A stretch of 64,000 bases of DNA, taken from contig CAYXYU010000002.1 in NCBI GenBank assembly GCA_964469525.1, positions 186,001-250,000 on the forward strand, in the 5' to 3' direction. Position 1 is the first letter of the stretch, and every line of letters starts with the position of its first letter. The notes beneath the pieces were generated by a model that was given only the letters and a program-made list of their open reading frames with translations, made no database searches and had not been told where the DNA came from. Shown piece after piece: positions 42,753-51,511 of the stretch. The DNA comes from JABDCD01 sp964469525 (GTDB lineage Bacteria > Pseudomonadota > Alphaproteobacteria > Rickettsiales > SXRF01). A program made the translations under genes and the position numbers.

Positions 42753-43648
42753 GTTTGTCTATTCTCTGTGTATTGATGCAGTTTAAGAAGCCCTGATTTT
42801 AATGCAGGTTCAAAGTAACGATTGAGCATATCCAAAGTATTGCGTCGTGTCGGGCTCTCATTGGTTATAGCTTCTGGCTGTTCGTATATAGTTACTTCAA
42901 GATAAGCATTCTTACTCGCAGCTTTGTTGTAGAGATAAATATGGTTCAATTGCATGTATAGTCTGTCTGCAAGTGAAAATGACAAAGAGCGATTTGGCAT
43001 TACTTCGACAAAAACTTCGACGCCGTTTTCAACATAGAATCCATCAAATATGATATTTCTATTAGATGTAATTGGATCAATAAAATTCATTGCAGATGTA
43101 AACTTGACTTCCTTTTGAGCGAACATTTTTCCGCTTAGTTTTTCGTTTACAATTCGTTCTTCTAATTGTTTTCTTTCCTCTATTCTTGATCGATAATCTA
43201 CTGCTTCTGTACGCACAGTTGCAGGTGGTTCTTCTTCCGCTTTCTTCTTCTCTATATCTTGTTCATCAGCGCGTGTAACCCCCAATAGGCTTTGCAGTGT
43301 GGCTCCATCAATAGGAGTGTTAAGCGTTATATTACTTTGCGATTGCTTTAAACTTAGAGAAAGCGAGACCAGGTGCTTTGTTAGATCGTAGTTCTTTTCT
43401 TCCACTTTTTCACGAGTGGCTTTTTCCTCTTTTATTCTTTTTTTGAGTTCAAGAATTTTAAATAGGCTTACATCCTCAAATTTTATAGCAAAAACCATCA
43501 ACATTACGAACGCGATCAAAGATATAAGAAAGGATTTATCAGCATATCCATGGAGTGCTTCTGAGTGAAAGATCAGAAGCAATAGGCCGAACGCGATTAC
43601 ATATGGAATCCAGCTAATCGCCTTTATTAGATCTTCGTTAACTTTCAT
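42749..43648 (-). CDS. Membrane-anchored coiled-coil protein, possibly nuclease-like, inside the hsd operon
   Basis: The 299-residue protein has two N-terminal membrane helices (ISWIPYVIAFGLLLLIFHSE and FLISLIAFVMLMVFAIKF). A charged coiled coil (LELKKRIKEEKATREKVEEK) and a long Glu/Lys linker follow, then a C-terminal alpha/beta domain with NIIFDGFYVENGVEVFVEV. The D-x(n)-E-x-x pattern recalls PD-(D/E)XK nucleases, although the lysine is a methionine here, so catalysis is doubtful. It overlaps hsdR and hsdM by 4 bases each. It may anchor or regulate the restriction complex at the membrane. Confidence 0.7.
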   Translation of the reverse strand: MKVNEDLIKAISWIPYVIAFGLLLLIFHSEALHGYADKSFLISLIAFVMLMVFAIKFEDVSLFKILELKKRIKEEKATREKVEEKNYDLTKHLVSLSLSLKQSQSNITLNTPIDGATLQSLLGVTRADEQDIEKKKAEEEPPATVRTEAVDYRSRIEERKQLEERIVNEKLSGKMFAQKEVKFTSAMNFIDPITSNRNIIFDGFYVENGVEVFVEVMPNRSLSFSLADRLYMQLNHIYLYNKAASKNAYLEVTIYEQPEAITNESPTRRNTLDMLNRYFEPALKSGLLKLHQYTENRQT

Positions 43649-46011
43649 ACTCCATTCACCTTCTTAAATAATTCGTCTTCGAGTTCTTTTAGAGCTGCCT
43701 CATATTTATCCTTGCCGCCGAAGAAATCATTGATGATTTCTACAGGTGTGCCCATCTCATTGATAGGCCTAAGACTCAGCACCTTAGCGCTTTCGATGCT
43801 GGTTACATCCTCATCGGCATATTTATCGAGCAGTGCTTCTAGTACCTTGCGCGCTTTGTCACCGTATTTGGTGAAGTAGTTGCGCTTACGCACGTTATTG
43901 GCGCGCTCCTTCCGCGTCAGGGGCGGCTGGCCATATACAATGTGACAGATCAAATCGAAAGTGCCGTATTGGTCGCCATTCCTTACTTCTTCACGCAGCG
44001 CGCTGAGCAAGAGACCTTGCGACTCCAGCTCTTTGATAATGGCTTCTTTCTTGGCGGATTCCGACCATCGCTGCAGAAACTCATCCAGCGTGCGAAACTG
44101 CTTTTGCACCATTTTCTTGGTATAGTCTTTGAGGGATTCGGTAACGAGCTTTCCGTCTTTATCGTAATACTGCACGCGCTCGGAAATAACGTTTACTTCG
44201 ACGTTGTTGACATAATATTTCACGCGCTTTTGGCCAGGCTCGGCGTTAGGATCGAATGAGATATCGGGTTTTACCACTATGCCTTCGCTGGGGTCCACGT
44301 TCGAGTCATCGTCCGGAGGCACGATATCGTCATCTTCGCCGGGCTGATATATCTGCACCGGATCTCCATCAAAATTAGGATCGGCGAATAGCTCGGTAGC
44401 TTTCTTGAAATCCATAATGGTGAAATATAGCTTGCCATGCTCTTCGTCGATGCGCGTACCACGGCCAATGATTTGCTTAAACTCCGTCATGGAGCGGATG
44501 GTTTGATCCAGTACCACTAATTTGCAGGTTTTGGCATCCACACCCGTTGTCAGTAGTTTTGAGGTGGTGGCGATGACGGGGTATGGATTTTCAGGATCGA
44601 TGAAATTATCCAGCTCGGCTTTGCCCTGCTGATCATCACCCGTGATTTTCATCACGTAGCGATGATTCTTTAGCACCAGATCGCTATTGAGATTGGCAAT
44701 GGCGTGGCGCATGCGCTCAGCGTGGTCGATATCCTCGCAGAAAACGATGGTTTTATCGAAGCGATTGGTGGCTTTGAGGTAGGCGGTAATTTTCTGCGCT
44801 ACTAGCCAGTCGCGCTCCTCGATCACCAGCGTGCGATTGAAGTCCTTCTGATTGTAGATGCGGTCTTCGATCAAATTGCCGTATTTATCAGCCTGGCCCT
44901 TTTCCGGCCGGAAGCCAATCACGTCTCGATCAATATCGATGCGTATGACTTTGTAGGGTGCCAGGAAGCCATCTTCGATGCCTTGCTTCAGCGAATAGGT
45001 GTAAACCGGCTCGCCAAAGTAATGGATGTTGGAAACATCGTTGGTTTCTTTTGGGGTGGCGGTTAGGCCAATATGCGTGGCACTGGAGAAGTATTTGAGG
45101 ATCTCGTGCCATGCAGAATCCTCGGCCGCACTGCTACGGTGGCATTCGTCGATGATCACCAGGTCGAAGAAGTCGGGAGAAAACTGTTTGTAGATGTTTT
45201 GTGCTTCTTCCGTACCGGTCACAGCCTGGTAGAGTGTCAGATAAATTTCATACGACTTATCGGCCTGCCGCTTGGTGATTTTAGTCATTGCCTGGCCAAA
45301 CGGCTTGAAGTCATTCTGCCGCGTTTGATCGACGAGGATGTTACGGTCGGCAAGGAAAAGGATGCGCTTCTTGGTTTTCGACTTCCACAAGCGCCAGATG
45401 ATCTGAAACGCCGTATAGGTTTTGCCGGTACCTGTAGCCATGACCAGCAGAATGCGGTCCTGACCTTTGGCCACGGCTTCCATGACGCGGTTAATGGCAT
45501 TCAATTGGTAATAGCGCGGGGATTTATCGCTGCCGTCTGAATAATAATCCTGAGCTACGACAGCCTCAGCTGCCGGTGTTTCGATGTTACGGAGCTGCTT
45601 ATAGCGTTTCCAGAGCTCCTGGGGGCCTGGAAGGCAGTCCAGAGGTAGGTCGCGCTCAATCTGTTCGCCGGTGCCGGACTTATCATGAAAGCGGAAACCG
45701 GTGCCGTTGGAAGTGAACACAAAGGGGATGTCCAGTATCTCGGCATATTCTAATGCCTGCTGCATGCCATCGCCCAGCTCGTGGCTATCGTCCTTGGCCT
45801 CAATGATCGCGAGGGGAATGTTAGGTTTGTAGTAGAGGATATAGTCGGCACGTTTGCTAGTGCCACGTGTTGCCATTTTGCCGCGCACAATAATGCGGCC
45901 ATGGGTAAAAGACACTTCCTCACGCACCTGCGTCTGTAGATCCCAACCTGCCTTTTGGATGGCGGGTAGGATGTACTTTGTTTTGATGTCCGCTTCAGTG
46001 AAATTTCCCAT
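43645..46011 (-). CDS. hsdR: Type I restriction endonuclease subunit (helicase-nuclease)
   Basis: ATG 46011 with GGGAGA just upstream gives 788 residues; the open frame continues to 46059 without a better start. The nuclease core is visible as RADYILYY (Asp56) and LAIIEAKDDS (Glu71/Lys73). The SF2 translocase follows with MATGTGKTYTAFQI, IIDECHRSS, GLTATP and IGRGTRIDEE. The C-terminal region has KKMVQKQFRTLDEFLQRW. HsdR pumps DNA and cuts unmodified DNA. It is shorter than EcoKI HsdR (about 1170) but in the range of the compact HsdR branch. Confidence 0.93.
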   Translation of the reverse strand: MGNFTEADIKTKYILPAIQKAGWDLQTQVREEVSFTHGRIIVRGKMATRGTSKRADYILYYKPNIPLAIIEAKDDSHELGDGMQQALEYAEILDIPFVFTSNGTGFRFHDKSGTGEQIERDLPLDCLPGPQELWKRYKQLRNIETPAAEAVVAQDYYSDGSDKSPRYYQLNAINRVMEAVAKGQDRILLVMATGTGKTYTAFQIIWRLWKSKTKKRILFLADRNILVDQTRQNDFKPFGQAMTKITKRQADKSYEIYLTLYQAVTGTEEAQNIYKQFSPDFFDLVIIDECHRSSAAEDSAWHEILKYFSSATHIGLTATPKETNDVSNIHYFGEPVYTYSLKQGIEDGFLAPYKVIRIDIDRDVIGFRPEKGQADKYGNLIEDRIYNQKDFNRTLVIEERDWLVAQKITAYLKATNRFDKTIVFCEDIDHAERMRHAIANLNSDLVLKNHRYVMKITGDDQQGKAELDNFIDPENPYPVIATTSKLLTTGVDAKTCKLVVLDQTIRSMTEFKQIIGRGTRIDEEHGKLYFTIMDFKKATELFADPNFDGDPVQIYQPGEDDDIVPPDDDSNVDPSEGIVVKPDISFDPNAEPGQKRVKYYVNNVEVNVISERVQYYDKDGKLVTESLKDYTKKMVQKQFRTLDEFLQRWSESAKKEAIIKELESQGLLLSALREEVRNGDQYGTFDLICHIVYGQPPLTRKERANNVRKRNYFTKYGDKARKVLEALLDKYADEDVTSIESAKVLSLRPINEMGTPVEIINDFFGGKDKYEAALKELEDELFKKVNGV

Positions 46012-46321
46012 TTTTTCTCCCGTGATAACTCTTAACGAAATCAATAGGAAATGCCACACAAAATGCCCCAGCTATCTGGGCTTCAACGTTAGGGGTGGGT
46101 GTCCCCATACCTGTCTCACTGAAAGCAAAGTGCAAATTTTTCTCCTTTTAATTCAACAGCAAGACCAGATAAGCTTTTGTTTTTGCTATTTTCAGAATCA
46201 AATTTATTTCGCATTAACCATTATTGGCAAGCCAACTAATTGATAATAAAAAAAACACTATCTTGTACGGAACAAGGTGGCCTTCGTTTCGGCTGTACAT
46301 TTTTACCTAATTGTTTAATGC

Positions 46322-46440
46322 TACTGCCGTGAAATGGGTGTTCCATTTCTGGGGCTAGTTACCCCTTACGTGCGGCCTAAGACAGCATCGGGCCGTCATC
46401 AATGATGCTGCTTTTTCGACCTCTGGTCGGGAAGGTGGCT
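46322..46440 (+). ncRNA. Candidate C4/CI-like phage immunity RNA
   Basis: In an otherwise AT-rich gap this GC-rich segment folds as a row of hairpins. They are GAAATGG/CCATTTC (46331-46349), GGGG/CCCC (46351-46365), CAGCATC/GATGCTG (46383-46410) and CGACC/GGTCG (46417-46429). From memory this resembles the C4 antisense RNA of phage P1 and CI RNA of P4; I could not check it. CTCTGG and GGGAAG at 46421-46434 are complementary to CTTCCC and CCAGAG at 46492-46508, downstream and just before the lipoprotein gene, as expected for an antisense immunity RNA and its target. The rest of 46012-46546 has no gene that I see. Confidence 0.5.
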
Positions 46441-46546
46441 GAATACAATAGCGCAAGCGAATAGGCTGCGCCGTTCACGTAACGGTAACTACTTCCCGGC
46501 TGCCAGAGCAATCTGGTGGCCGTTACCGTAACTAGGGGAGGATATC

Positions 46547-46828
46547 ATGAAAAGAACTGTTTTAATCTGCGCGCTTTTGCTCACGGCTTGTGCAAATCCC
46601 AGATCGACAACCAATCAACTCGAAGTCGGCATGAGCAAGGACGAAGTGCGCGCCATCATGGGCGAGCCCGATAGTTCTGCAGGGTTTAAGGACCAAGGAG
46701 ACTGTTATTACTACAGCATGTGGCGCGACTTCTGGAATCGCCGCCCTGGGAACTACTCTGATCGCTACTACGCCTGTTTCCAGAAAGGGAAGCTTGCCGC
46801 CTATGGCCGCGTGGGAGATCCAATATGA
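46547..46828 (+). CDS. Small lipoprotein with SmpA/BamE-like fold
   Basis: The 93-residue protein has a lipoprotein signal MKRTVLICALLLTAC (Cys15), then LEVGMSKDEVRAIMGEPDS, the helix-turn phrase common to BamE/SmpA-type small lipoproteins, and cysteines in GDCYYYS and YYACFQ. GGGGAGGA stands 6 bases before the ATG. It overlaps the next gene by 4 bases and lies downstream of the C4-like RNA. Phage-borne small lipoproteins often block superinfection; that role is inference. The chromosomal bamE is a separate gene at 53832. Confidence 0.75.
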   Translation: MKRTVLICALLLTACANPRSTTNQLEVGMSKDEVRAIMGEPDSSAGFKDQGDCYYYSMWRDFWNRRPGNYSDRYYACFQKGKLAAYGRVGDPI

Positions 46829-47388
46829 TCAGTCAACAGCTATGGATTTCTATTAAAGCGCTTAATTGGGCAAACGGATTATTCAGACTCTGGCTTGTTC
46901 TTACAGGCTTATGGGAGGTTTTTGTATTATATCATTTGGCTAGGTCCATTTACAAAAAACAAGATATCCTATGGGCGCTATTTGCCACAACATGGCCACT
47001 TATTTTTTTAATTGTCGTCATTGCTTTTCTAAAGACAATAAATTGGATTTTACAAGGACTAACCGATAAGCGCGGCGCTTTTACCCAGTCAGACGTCCTG
47101 ATTCTAAGCAGCAAAAGAGCGCAAGAATTTATCAAGCTTAAATATCAAAAAATTACGATACTAATCGTTCTCGCTGCCATTGTGACGTTTGTGACTATAT
47201 CCTTTTCATCTAAAAACCATGAAGTTTCATGGAGAATACTCGCTCCTAATGAACGTAGACAAGAAGGCCTGGCTATCTACAAGATCATGACCCCCGAGGG
47301 AGAAGAAATTCTTCTGCAAGGCCCAAGGGGCGCTAGCGAAGAAGATGCCATAAAACAAGCTAAAGATTTGTATCGCAATAATAAATAA
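46825..47388 (+). CDS. Hypothetical membrane protein
   Basis: The 187-residue protein has three likely membrane helices (LFRLWLVLTGLWEVFVLYHL, ILWALFATTWPLIFLIVVIAF and ITILIVLAAIVTFVTISF). A C-terminal soluble tail with IYKIMTPEGEEILLQGPRG and ASEEDAIKQAKDLY follows. It is coupled to the small lipoprotein by a 4-base overlap. The pair are the only plus-strand genes of the island. I do not recognise the family; the membrane location of both products suggests one envelope function. Confidence 0.7.
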   Translation: MISQQLWISIKALNWANGLFRLWLVLTGLWEVFVLYHLARSIYKKQDILWALFATTWPLIFLIVVIAFLKTINWILQGLTDKRGAFTQSDVLILSSKRAQEFIKLKYQKITILIVLAAIVTFVTISFSSKNHEVSWRILAPNERRQEGLAIYKIMTPEGEEILLQGPRGASEEDAIKQAKDLYRNNK

Positions 47389-47528
47389 GAAAATCCACCA
47401 AGAGAACAGTGGCGCTAGTGGCGCTTTGTTAGACTTAGGAGAAATCTTGTGTGCGATTTATATAATTGTTTAATTGGTGGTTCGCTAAGAAATATACCGA
47501 AGCCAGCGATAATAAGCCGCATGCGCCA

Positions 47529-49712
47529 TTATAAGGTCAATTTTACGCCTCTTATCATACGCACTCCTCCCGTTCCCTTGTCTTTTTTACATCCGCTATA
47601 GAGCAATCGGGCGGTGAATCTCTTATGCGATAAAGTGTGTTTTATTCCTTCATTCCTAGCCCAGGATAAATAGGCTCTGAAAAGATCTCCAGAAAAAGCG
47701 GCTGCACCTGCGTCTAATATGCAGCAGTCATCAATGAACAAAGCTACCTGATCCTCTGACTTGCGCCATGCCTCTTTTTCTTGGAGGCTGCTTTTCGGCT
47801 CTGTAAAAGAACCGCGTTGTAAAACCTGAGCATATGCCATCAAAGCTAGCCGTAGTATGCCCGGCAGCTCTTCAAGCAATTCCTTTTTTAAATTAACATT
47901 TTCTTTTCTTACTCTATGACCAAGCTGGCTTTGGTCCTCATTTTTAATATCTTCTGCTTTTTTAAACTTATTATTAAATCGAAAAATGATTGCGCGTCGG
48001 TAAAGTGCATCAGAAAAATCTTTAGTACGCGGCATATGATTAGTGCCAAGCCAGAAAGTGCAGTATGGCGTGAAGCTAAAAGGTGGTTGGTGCTTGTGGT
48101 CGGCGGTTACTAATTCACCAGAAGTAAAGGCTTTCAATTCAGCGTCGGCGATAACTTCACCTTGAGCAACTTCGGTAATGATATTAGCCAATTTCTTATG
48201 CAAGTGTGCCCGCTTAAACTTGTCCGAAAGCTCGGATGGCTGGACCGCTGCGACATTTTGAGCTCCTAATAATGCAAGAATTATGGACAGAATAACACTT
48301 TTCCCATTTCCGCCAGAACCTATCAAAAGTATGAATTTCTCAAATTTAGTCGTGTTGGTAAGCGTATAACCGATCAATTCCATAATTGATCGTTTTTTCT
48401 CATCCGCGTCTTCATCTCCTTCAAAGACTTCATCTAAGAATTTTATAAAACGCGGGCATTCTGCAGTAGGTAAATATTCATGAGGTATTTGGGTTGTGCG
48501 GTAATTCTCGCGGAGATGAGGTTTACGTATAAAAGTGTTATTTTCAAAATGTAGTTCACCGTTCGCAACATTTATAATATCGGGATTTAAGTCCCACGCA
48601 TGCTGTTCAGCGAAGACTTCGTTTTTTAATATCGAATACACTGCATCGACCAAGCCACGCGTTACGCGCTGACCATATTCTTCCAGATAATTTTGAATCA
48701 GCTTCTTGCTTTCTAGATCAGGCATTGCCTCCCAATAGCCTTTTTCTCTCCAGACCCAGAGATGCGCTGTAGTGGACAGAATGTTTTCTGACTTCAATTC
48801 ATTGATAATAAAGCGCGCCAGATCGAGCTGACTTACCTTTTCGTCTTCTGTGTTCTGAGATTGTTTCTTAAGCTCTTTAAGTGCCTCGTTCTGGACTTTA
48901 AGCGAAATTTTTGCTGTTTTGCTTACTATTTGCTTTACACGCTCTTGCTCTGTGGTGGAAAGCCTAGGAAGAAGGCTCAGCACGTGGTCGATATCCTGTG
49001 GGCTCGAGCTTGCAGTTAAAGACTGAGCGGCATGGGTTGCTTCGTCATACGGCCGCAAGGCTTCTTTAGCATTGCCAATTAAGCTATGCAGTCCAGTTAT
49101 ATCAACTCCCTCGGGCGGGCTATCTGCCAGATCCCATTTTTCAGGAAAGCTCTTGGGCACTTCTACGATATGCGCAGATGTTGCGCCCGCTGCTAAAGTA
49201 AGCTGAGCCACTTTATCCGCATATTCACGCCCCTCATCATCATTGTCGGGCCAGATTATAACCCTGCGCCCTGCACAGGGAGACCAGTCGGCTTTATGGG
49301 GTGACTTTGCTCCATTCGGGCTGGTCGTTACGGTGAATTCTGGGAATAAAACGGATGCCGCTTCCGAAGCCTTTTCACCCTCACAAACTAATATTGGTTT
49401 TGCAGCATCACCAGCGATCTTATCCAGATTAAAAAGAATGCGAGGTTCAGGAGTTGATTTCCACGCCCATTTGCACGTCCCATTCGCGTACTGCCTATAG
49501 GTAAGCGGACGATCCTGTTTATTTCCTTCGGGATCGATAAACCTGCAAACAACCAATAACGGCTCGCCGTTCTTTGTATTATAAATCCACCATTTGGTAG
49601 GGAGTCCAAGAGAGGGATATTTGGGAGCATTTCCAGCGTGAGGGGGTATGGGGATAGCTACTCCTTCATCTTGTGTTGAACTTGGTGGCTGGAATCCTTT
49701 GTTTTTTGACAT
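47529..49712 (-). CDS. P4-family phage/plasmid primase-helicase
   Basis: The 727-residue protein has an N-terminal TOPRIM-like region (ILVCEGEKASEAASVLFPE and RVIIWPDNDDEGREYADK), a helical middle and a D5/SF3 helicase domain. The helicase domain has Walker A LLIGSGGNGKSVILS, FTSGELVTADHK and FWLGTNHMPRTKD. This matches the P4 alpha protein, which primes and unwinds at the element's origin. The zinc-binding part seems to be encoded separately by the 93-residue gene just upstream (49716-49997). Together they make the replication module of the satellite. No origin repeats were clearly identified. Confidence 0.9.
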   Translation of the reverse strand: MSKNKGFQPPSSTQDEGVAIPIPPHAGNAPKYPSLGLPTKWWIYNTKNGEPLLVVCRFIDPEGNKQDRPLTYRQYANGTCKWAWKSTPEPRILFNLDKIAGDAAKPILVCEGEKASEAASVLFPEFTVTTSPNGAKSPHKADWSPCAGRRVIIWPDNDDEGREYADKVAQLTLAAGATSAHIVEVPKSFPEKWDLADSPPEGVDITGLHSLIGNAKEALRPYDEATHAAQSLTASSSPQDIDHVLSLLPRLSTTEQERVKQIVSKTAKISLKVQNEALKELKKQSQNTEDEKVSQLDLARFIINELKSENILSTTAHLWVWREKGYWEAMPDLESKKLIQNYLEEYGQRVTRGLVDAVYSILKNEVFAEQHAWDLNPDIINVANGELHFENNTFIRKPHLRENYRTTQIPHEYLPTAECPRFIKFLDEVFEGDEDADEKKRSIMELIGYTLTNTTKFEKFILLIGSGGNGKSVILSIILALLGAQNVAAVQPSELSDKFKRAHLHKKLANIITEVAQGEVIADAELKAFTSGELVTADHKHQPPFSFTPYCTFWLGTNHMPRTKDFSDALYRRAIIFRFNNKFKKAEDIKNEDQSQLGHRVRKENVNLKKELLEELPGILRLALMAYAQVLQRGSFTEPKSSLQEKEAWRKSEDQVALFIDDCCILDAGAAAFSGDLFRAYLSWARNEGIKHTLSHKRFTARLLYSGCKKDKGTGGVRMIRGVKLTL

Positions 49713-49715
49713 GCA

Positions 49716-49997
49716 CTACCTCAGCATTCCAAGAATTGCCCTTGCAGAGGCAAACTGGCTTGTATTGGATAAGTATGCGAACAGGCTGACGACATCTCTT
49801 CCCTTGTCCCCAGTGGCAAAGTCAGCCCATTTCCCCGTTTTGATGTTGATCAGGAATGAGCCTGGTCGCGCATCGATCCTGGTTGGATTACGCACTACAT
49901 ATTCGTCCCCGATGCATTGTCCGCCTGGAAGCCATTTGGCCAGCAGAGAGGGAAGCACCGGCATCGCTGCACGGTTCGCTTTGTCGAAGACAGACAT
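49716..49997 (-). CDS. Primase N-terminal (zinc-finger-like) domain protein
   Basis: The 93-residue product contains GSFLINIKTGKWADFATGDK and GRDVVSLFAYL, the strand-turn phrase that follows the zinc knuckle in P4/DnaG-like primases, but the CHC2 cysteines themselves are absent except one. It ends 3 bases before the primase-helicase gene begins. It probably acts as the separated N-terminal domain of that primase, or as a remnant of it. Confidence 0.65.
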   Translation of the reverse strand: MSVFDKANRAAMPVLPSLLAKWLPGGQCIGDEYVVRNPTRIDARPGSFLINIKTGKWADFATGDKGRDVVSLFAYLSNTSQFASARAILGMLR

Positions 49998-50000
49998 GCG

Positions 50001-50246
50001 CTATGCCCTGGTCACGATTTGATTCAGTCGGGCCGTATACACATGGTCGTTAAGCGTATAGGCGACGCATATGGCATCGTATCCCCGCAATTCCGGCATG
50101 GCTTGAATGTGAACAAGATTCCTGGCCAGGATTTCCCTGTGCTGAGTAAACTCATCGTCAGAGATCTGATATTTTTGTCTGATAGTGGAAACAAAGTTAT
50201 CAATATTTTCTTGTTCTAACGGAAGAAGCATATCATAATACAGCAT
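50001..50246 (-). CDS. Small hypothetical protein
   Basis: An 81-residue soluble helical protein with NFVSTIRQKYQISDDEFTQH and a VAYTLNDHVYTARL segment. It ends 3 bases before the gene at 49716 and belongs to the replication operon. An inverted repeat (GCCGCTC/GAGCGGC) lies just upstream at about 50262. No family recognised. Confidence 0.6.
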   Translation of the reverse strand: MLYYDMLLPLEQENIDNFVSTIRQKYQISDDEFTQHREILARNLVHIQAMPELRGYDAICVAYTLNDHVYTARLNQIVTRA

Positions 50247-50294
50247 GTTAATACCTTTCTGCCGCTCACCAGAGCGGCATTTTTTTGTTCTTAA

Positions 50295-50501
50295 TTAGGA
50301 TTTGTTTTCGTTTTGCCGGAGTAAGTTGCGGATATCGTCAATCCGCCACATGGCTATGTTGGGACCAAGTTTGACCGGTTTGGGGAACCGACCGCTTTTA
50401 ACGCCAGCCCACCAGGTGGATTTGGAAACGGGAATGATCTCGAGCACCTGAGGAAGTCTTAGGTGATTCGACAAGGGATAATTATGCGATTCGTTATTCA
50501 T
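50295..50501 (-). CDS. alpA: AlpA-family excisionase/transcriptional regulator
   Basis: I start the gene at ATG 50501 because AAGGAGG lies 4 bases upstream; the open frame runs to 50579. The 68-residue protein has LRLPQVLEIIPVSKSTWWAG, VKSGRFPKPVKLGPN and MWRIDDIRNLL, the AlpA winged-helix pattern. AlpA-type proteins act as excisionases and activators in P4-like elements, and this one sits between the integrase side and the replication genes. Confidence 0.9.
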   Translation of the reverse strand: MNNESHNYPLSNHLRLPQVLEIIPVSKSTWWAGVKSGRFPKPVKLGPNIAMWRIDDIRNLLRQNENKS

Positions 50502-50571
50502 ACTAACCTCCTTCGTAGTGAATGCGGTCAGTATGAATTGGATCGGACTTAGAAGATTCCGGTTAGCCGGG

Positions 50572-51498
50572 CTAACCACCCCTTTTATTTTTCAAGCGTT
50601 TGTTTTCCGGATCAAATTTTTTGATCCAACCGGCTATAGTTTTTGGTCCTTCACCCTCGCTGAGGGGACAAGGATCAAATTCATTAATTAGCTGATGGTA
50701 AATAACCCCTGCTGCAGAGGCCCTACTTTTCCACTCTTTTTTGCTATTATAAATTTCCTCTGATCTTTGTTTTAGGGCGTCTTGTTCTTTATGCCGCTTA
50801 TTACCTCCGCTGGCTTGAGCTTCCTTTTTTCCCTTTTCTATAAGCAGTTTTCGAATTTCCAGCTCATAGATATCCTGCACTAATTTTAGCGCCTTTCTGG
50901 CGTCTACCAACAGATTGGCAGTATCAGCTGCCATGTGGTTCTGTATTGCAAGGAGAGCTCTATCAATCTTCCACAATGCAAACGCTGATAAGAGATGAGC
51001 ATCTTTATAGGTATTGTCAGATTTTTTGTTGAAATCGTCTGGCCTTAGTATTCTGAAAAGAATATGCGCATCATTCCAGCCCAATCTTTCCCCTAAAGGA
51101 TGGGGCAGAATCCATTCATCCTGGTCAATTAGCTGCCTTAAATGATCGCAGCAAAAAAGCACTGCTTCTTCAAAATCGCTACGCTCTCTTTTAAAAGCCT
51201 GGAACATTGTAACAGTAAATCCATGGACTATGGGGACTCCAGTTTTCTCAGACTTTGCTTGGATTTTTGCGTTATGAAAGCCGTATCTTTTTCTAATCTC
51301 CGAGTCATAACTATCGGCTCTGGTAAAATATGCCAAAGCGGTATTTGCATCATCTAAAAGTGCAGTTGCCCCCTCTATTTTAAATACGGGATTATTCTGA
51401 TAGCCCCTGACTTCCGTATAATCCGACGGATCAAAGGTAATAAAACAGGACTTATTCTTGTCCAGACACAGGCCATAGAGATCAGCTTTTGTGGTCAT
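50572..51498 (-). CDS. Hypothetical island protein
   Basis: The 308-residue protein looks soluble and mostly helical, with FKRERSDFEEAVLFCCDHL, WKIDRALLAIQNHMAADTA and a basic, low-complexity QASGGNKRHKEQDALKQ stretch before a WKSRASAAGVIYHQLI end. No motif of a known enzyme is visible. It lies between integrase and AlpA with 13 bases to the integrase stop. A DNA-binding or replication accessory role is possible. Confidence 0.6.
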   Translation of the reverse strand: MTTKADLYGLCLDKNKSCFITFDPSDYTEVRGYQNNPVFKIEGATALLDDANTALAYFTRADSYDSEIRKRYGFHNAKIQAKSEKTGVPIVHGFTVTMFQAFKRERSDFEEAVLFCCDHLRQLIDQDEWILPHPLGERLGWNDAHILFRILRPDDFNKKSDNTYKDAHLLSAFALWKIDRALLAIQNHMAADTANLLVDARKALKLVQDIYELEIRKLLIEKGKKEAQASGGNKRHKEQDALKQRSEEIYNSKKEWKSRASAAGVIYHQLINEFDPCPLSEGEGPKTIAGWIKKFDPENKRLKNKRGG

Positions 51499-51511
51499 GG
51501 CCTGTTCTCCG

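Noticed and set aside
46261..46546. Retron msr-msd or riboswitch
   Set aside because: The hairpin-rich region has no reverse transcriptase nearby and no metabolite gene downstream; the antisense pairing fits a C4-like immunity RNA better.
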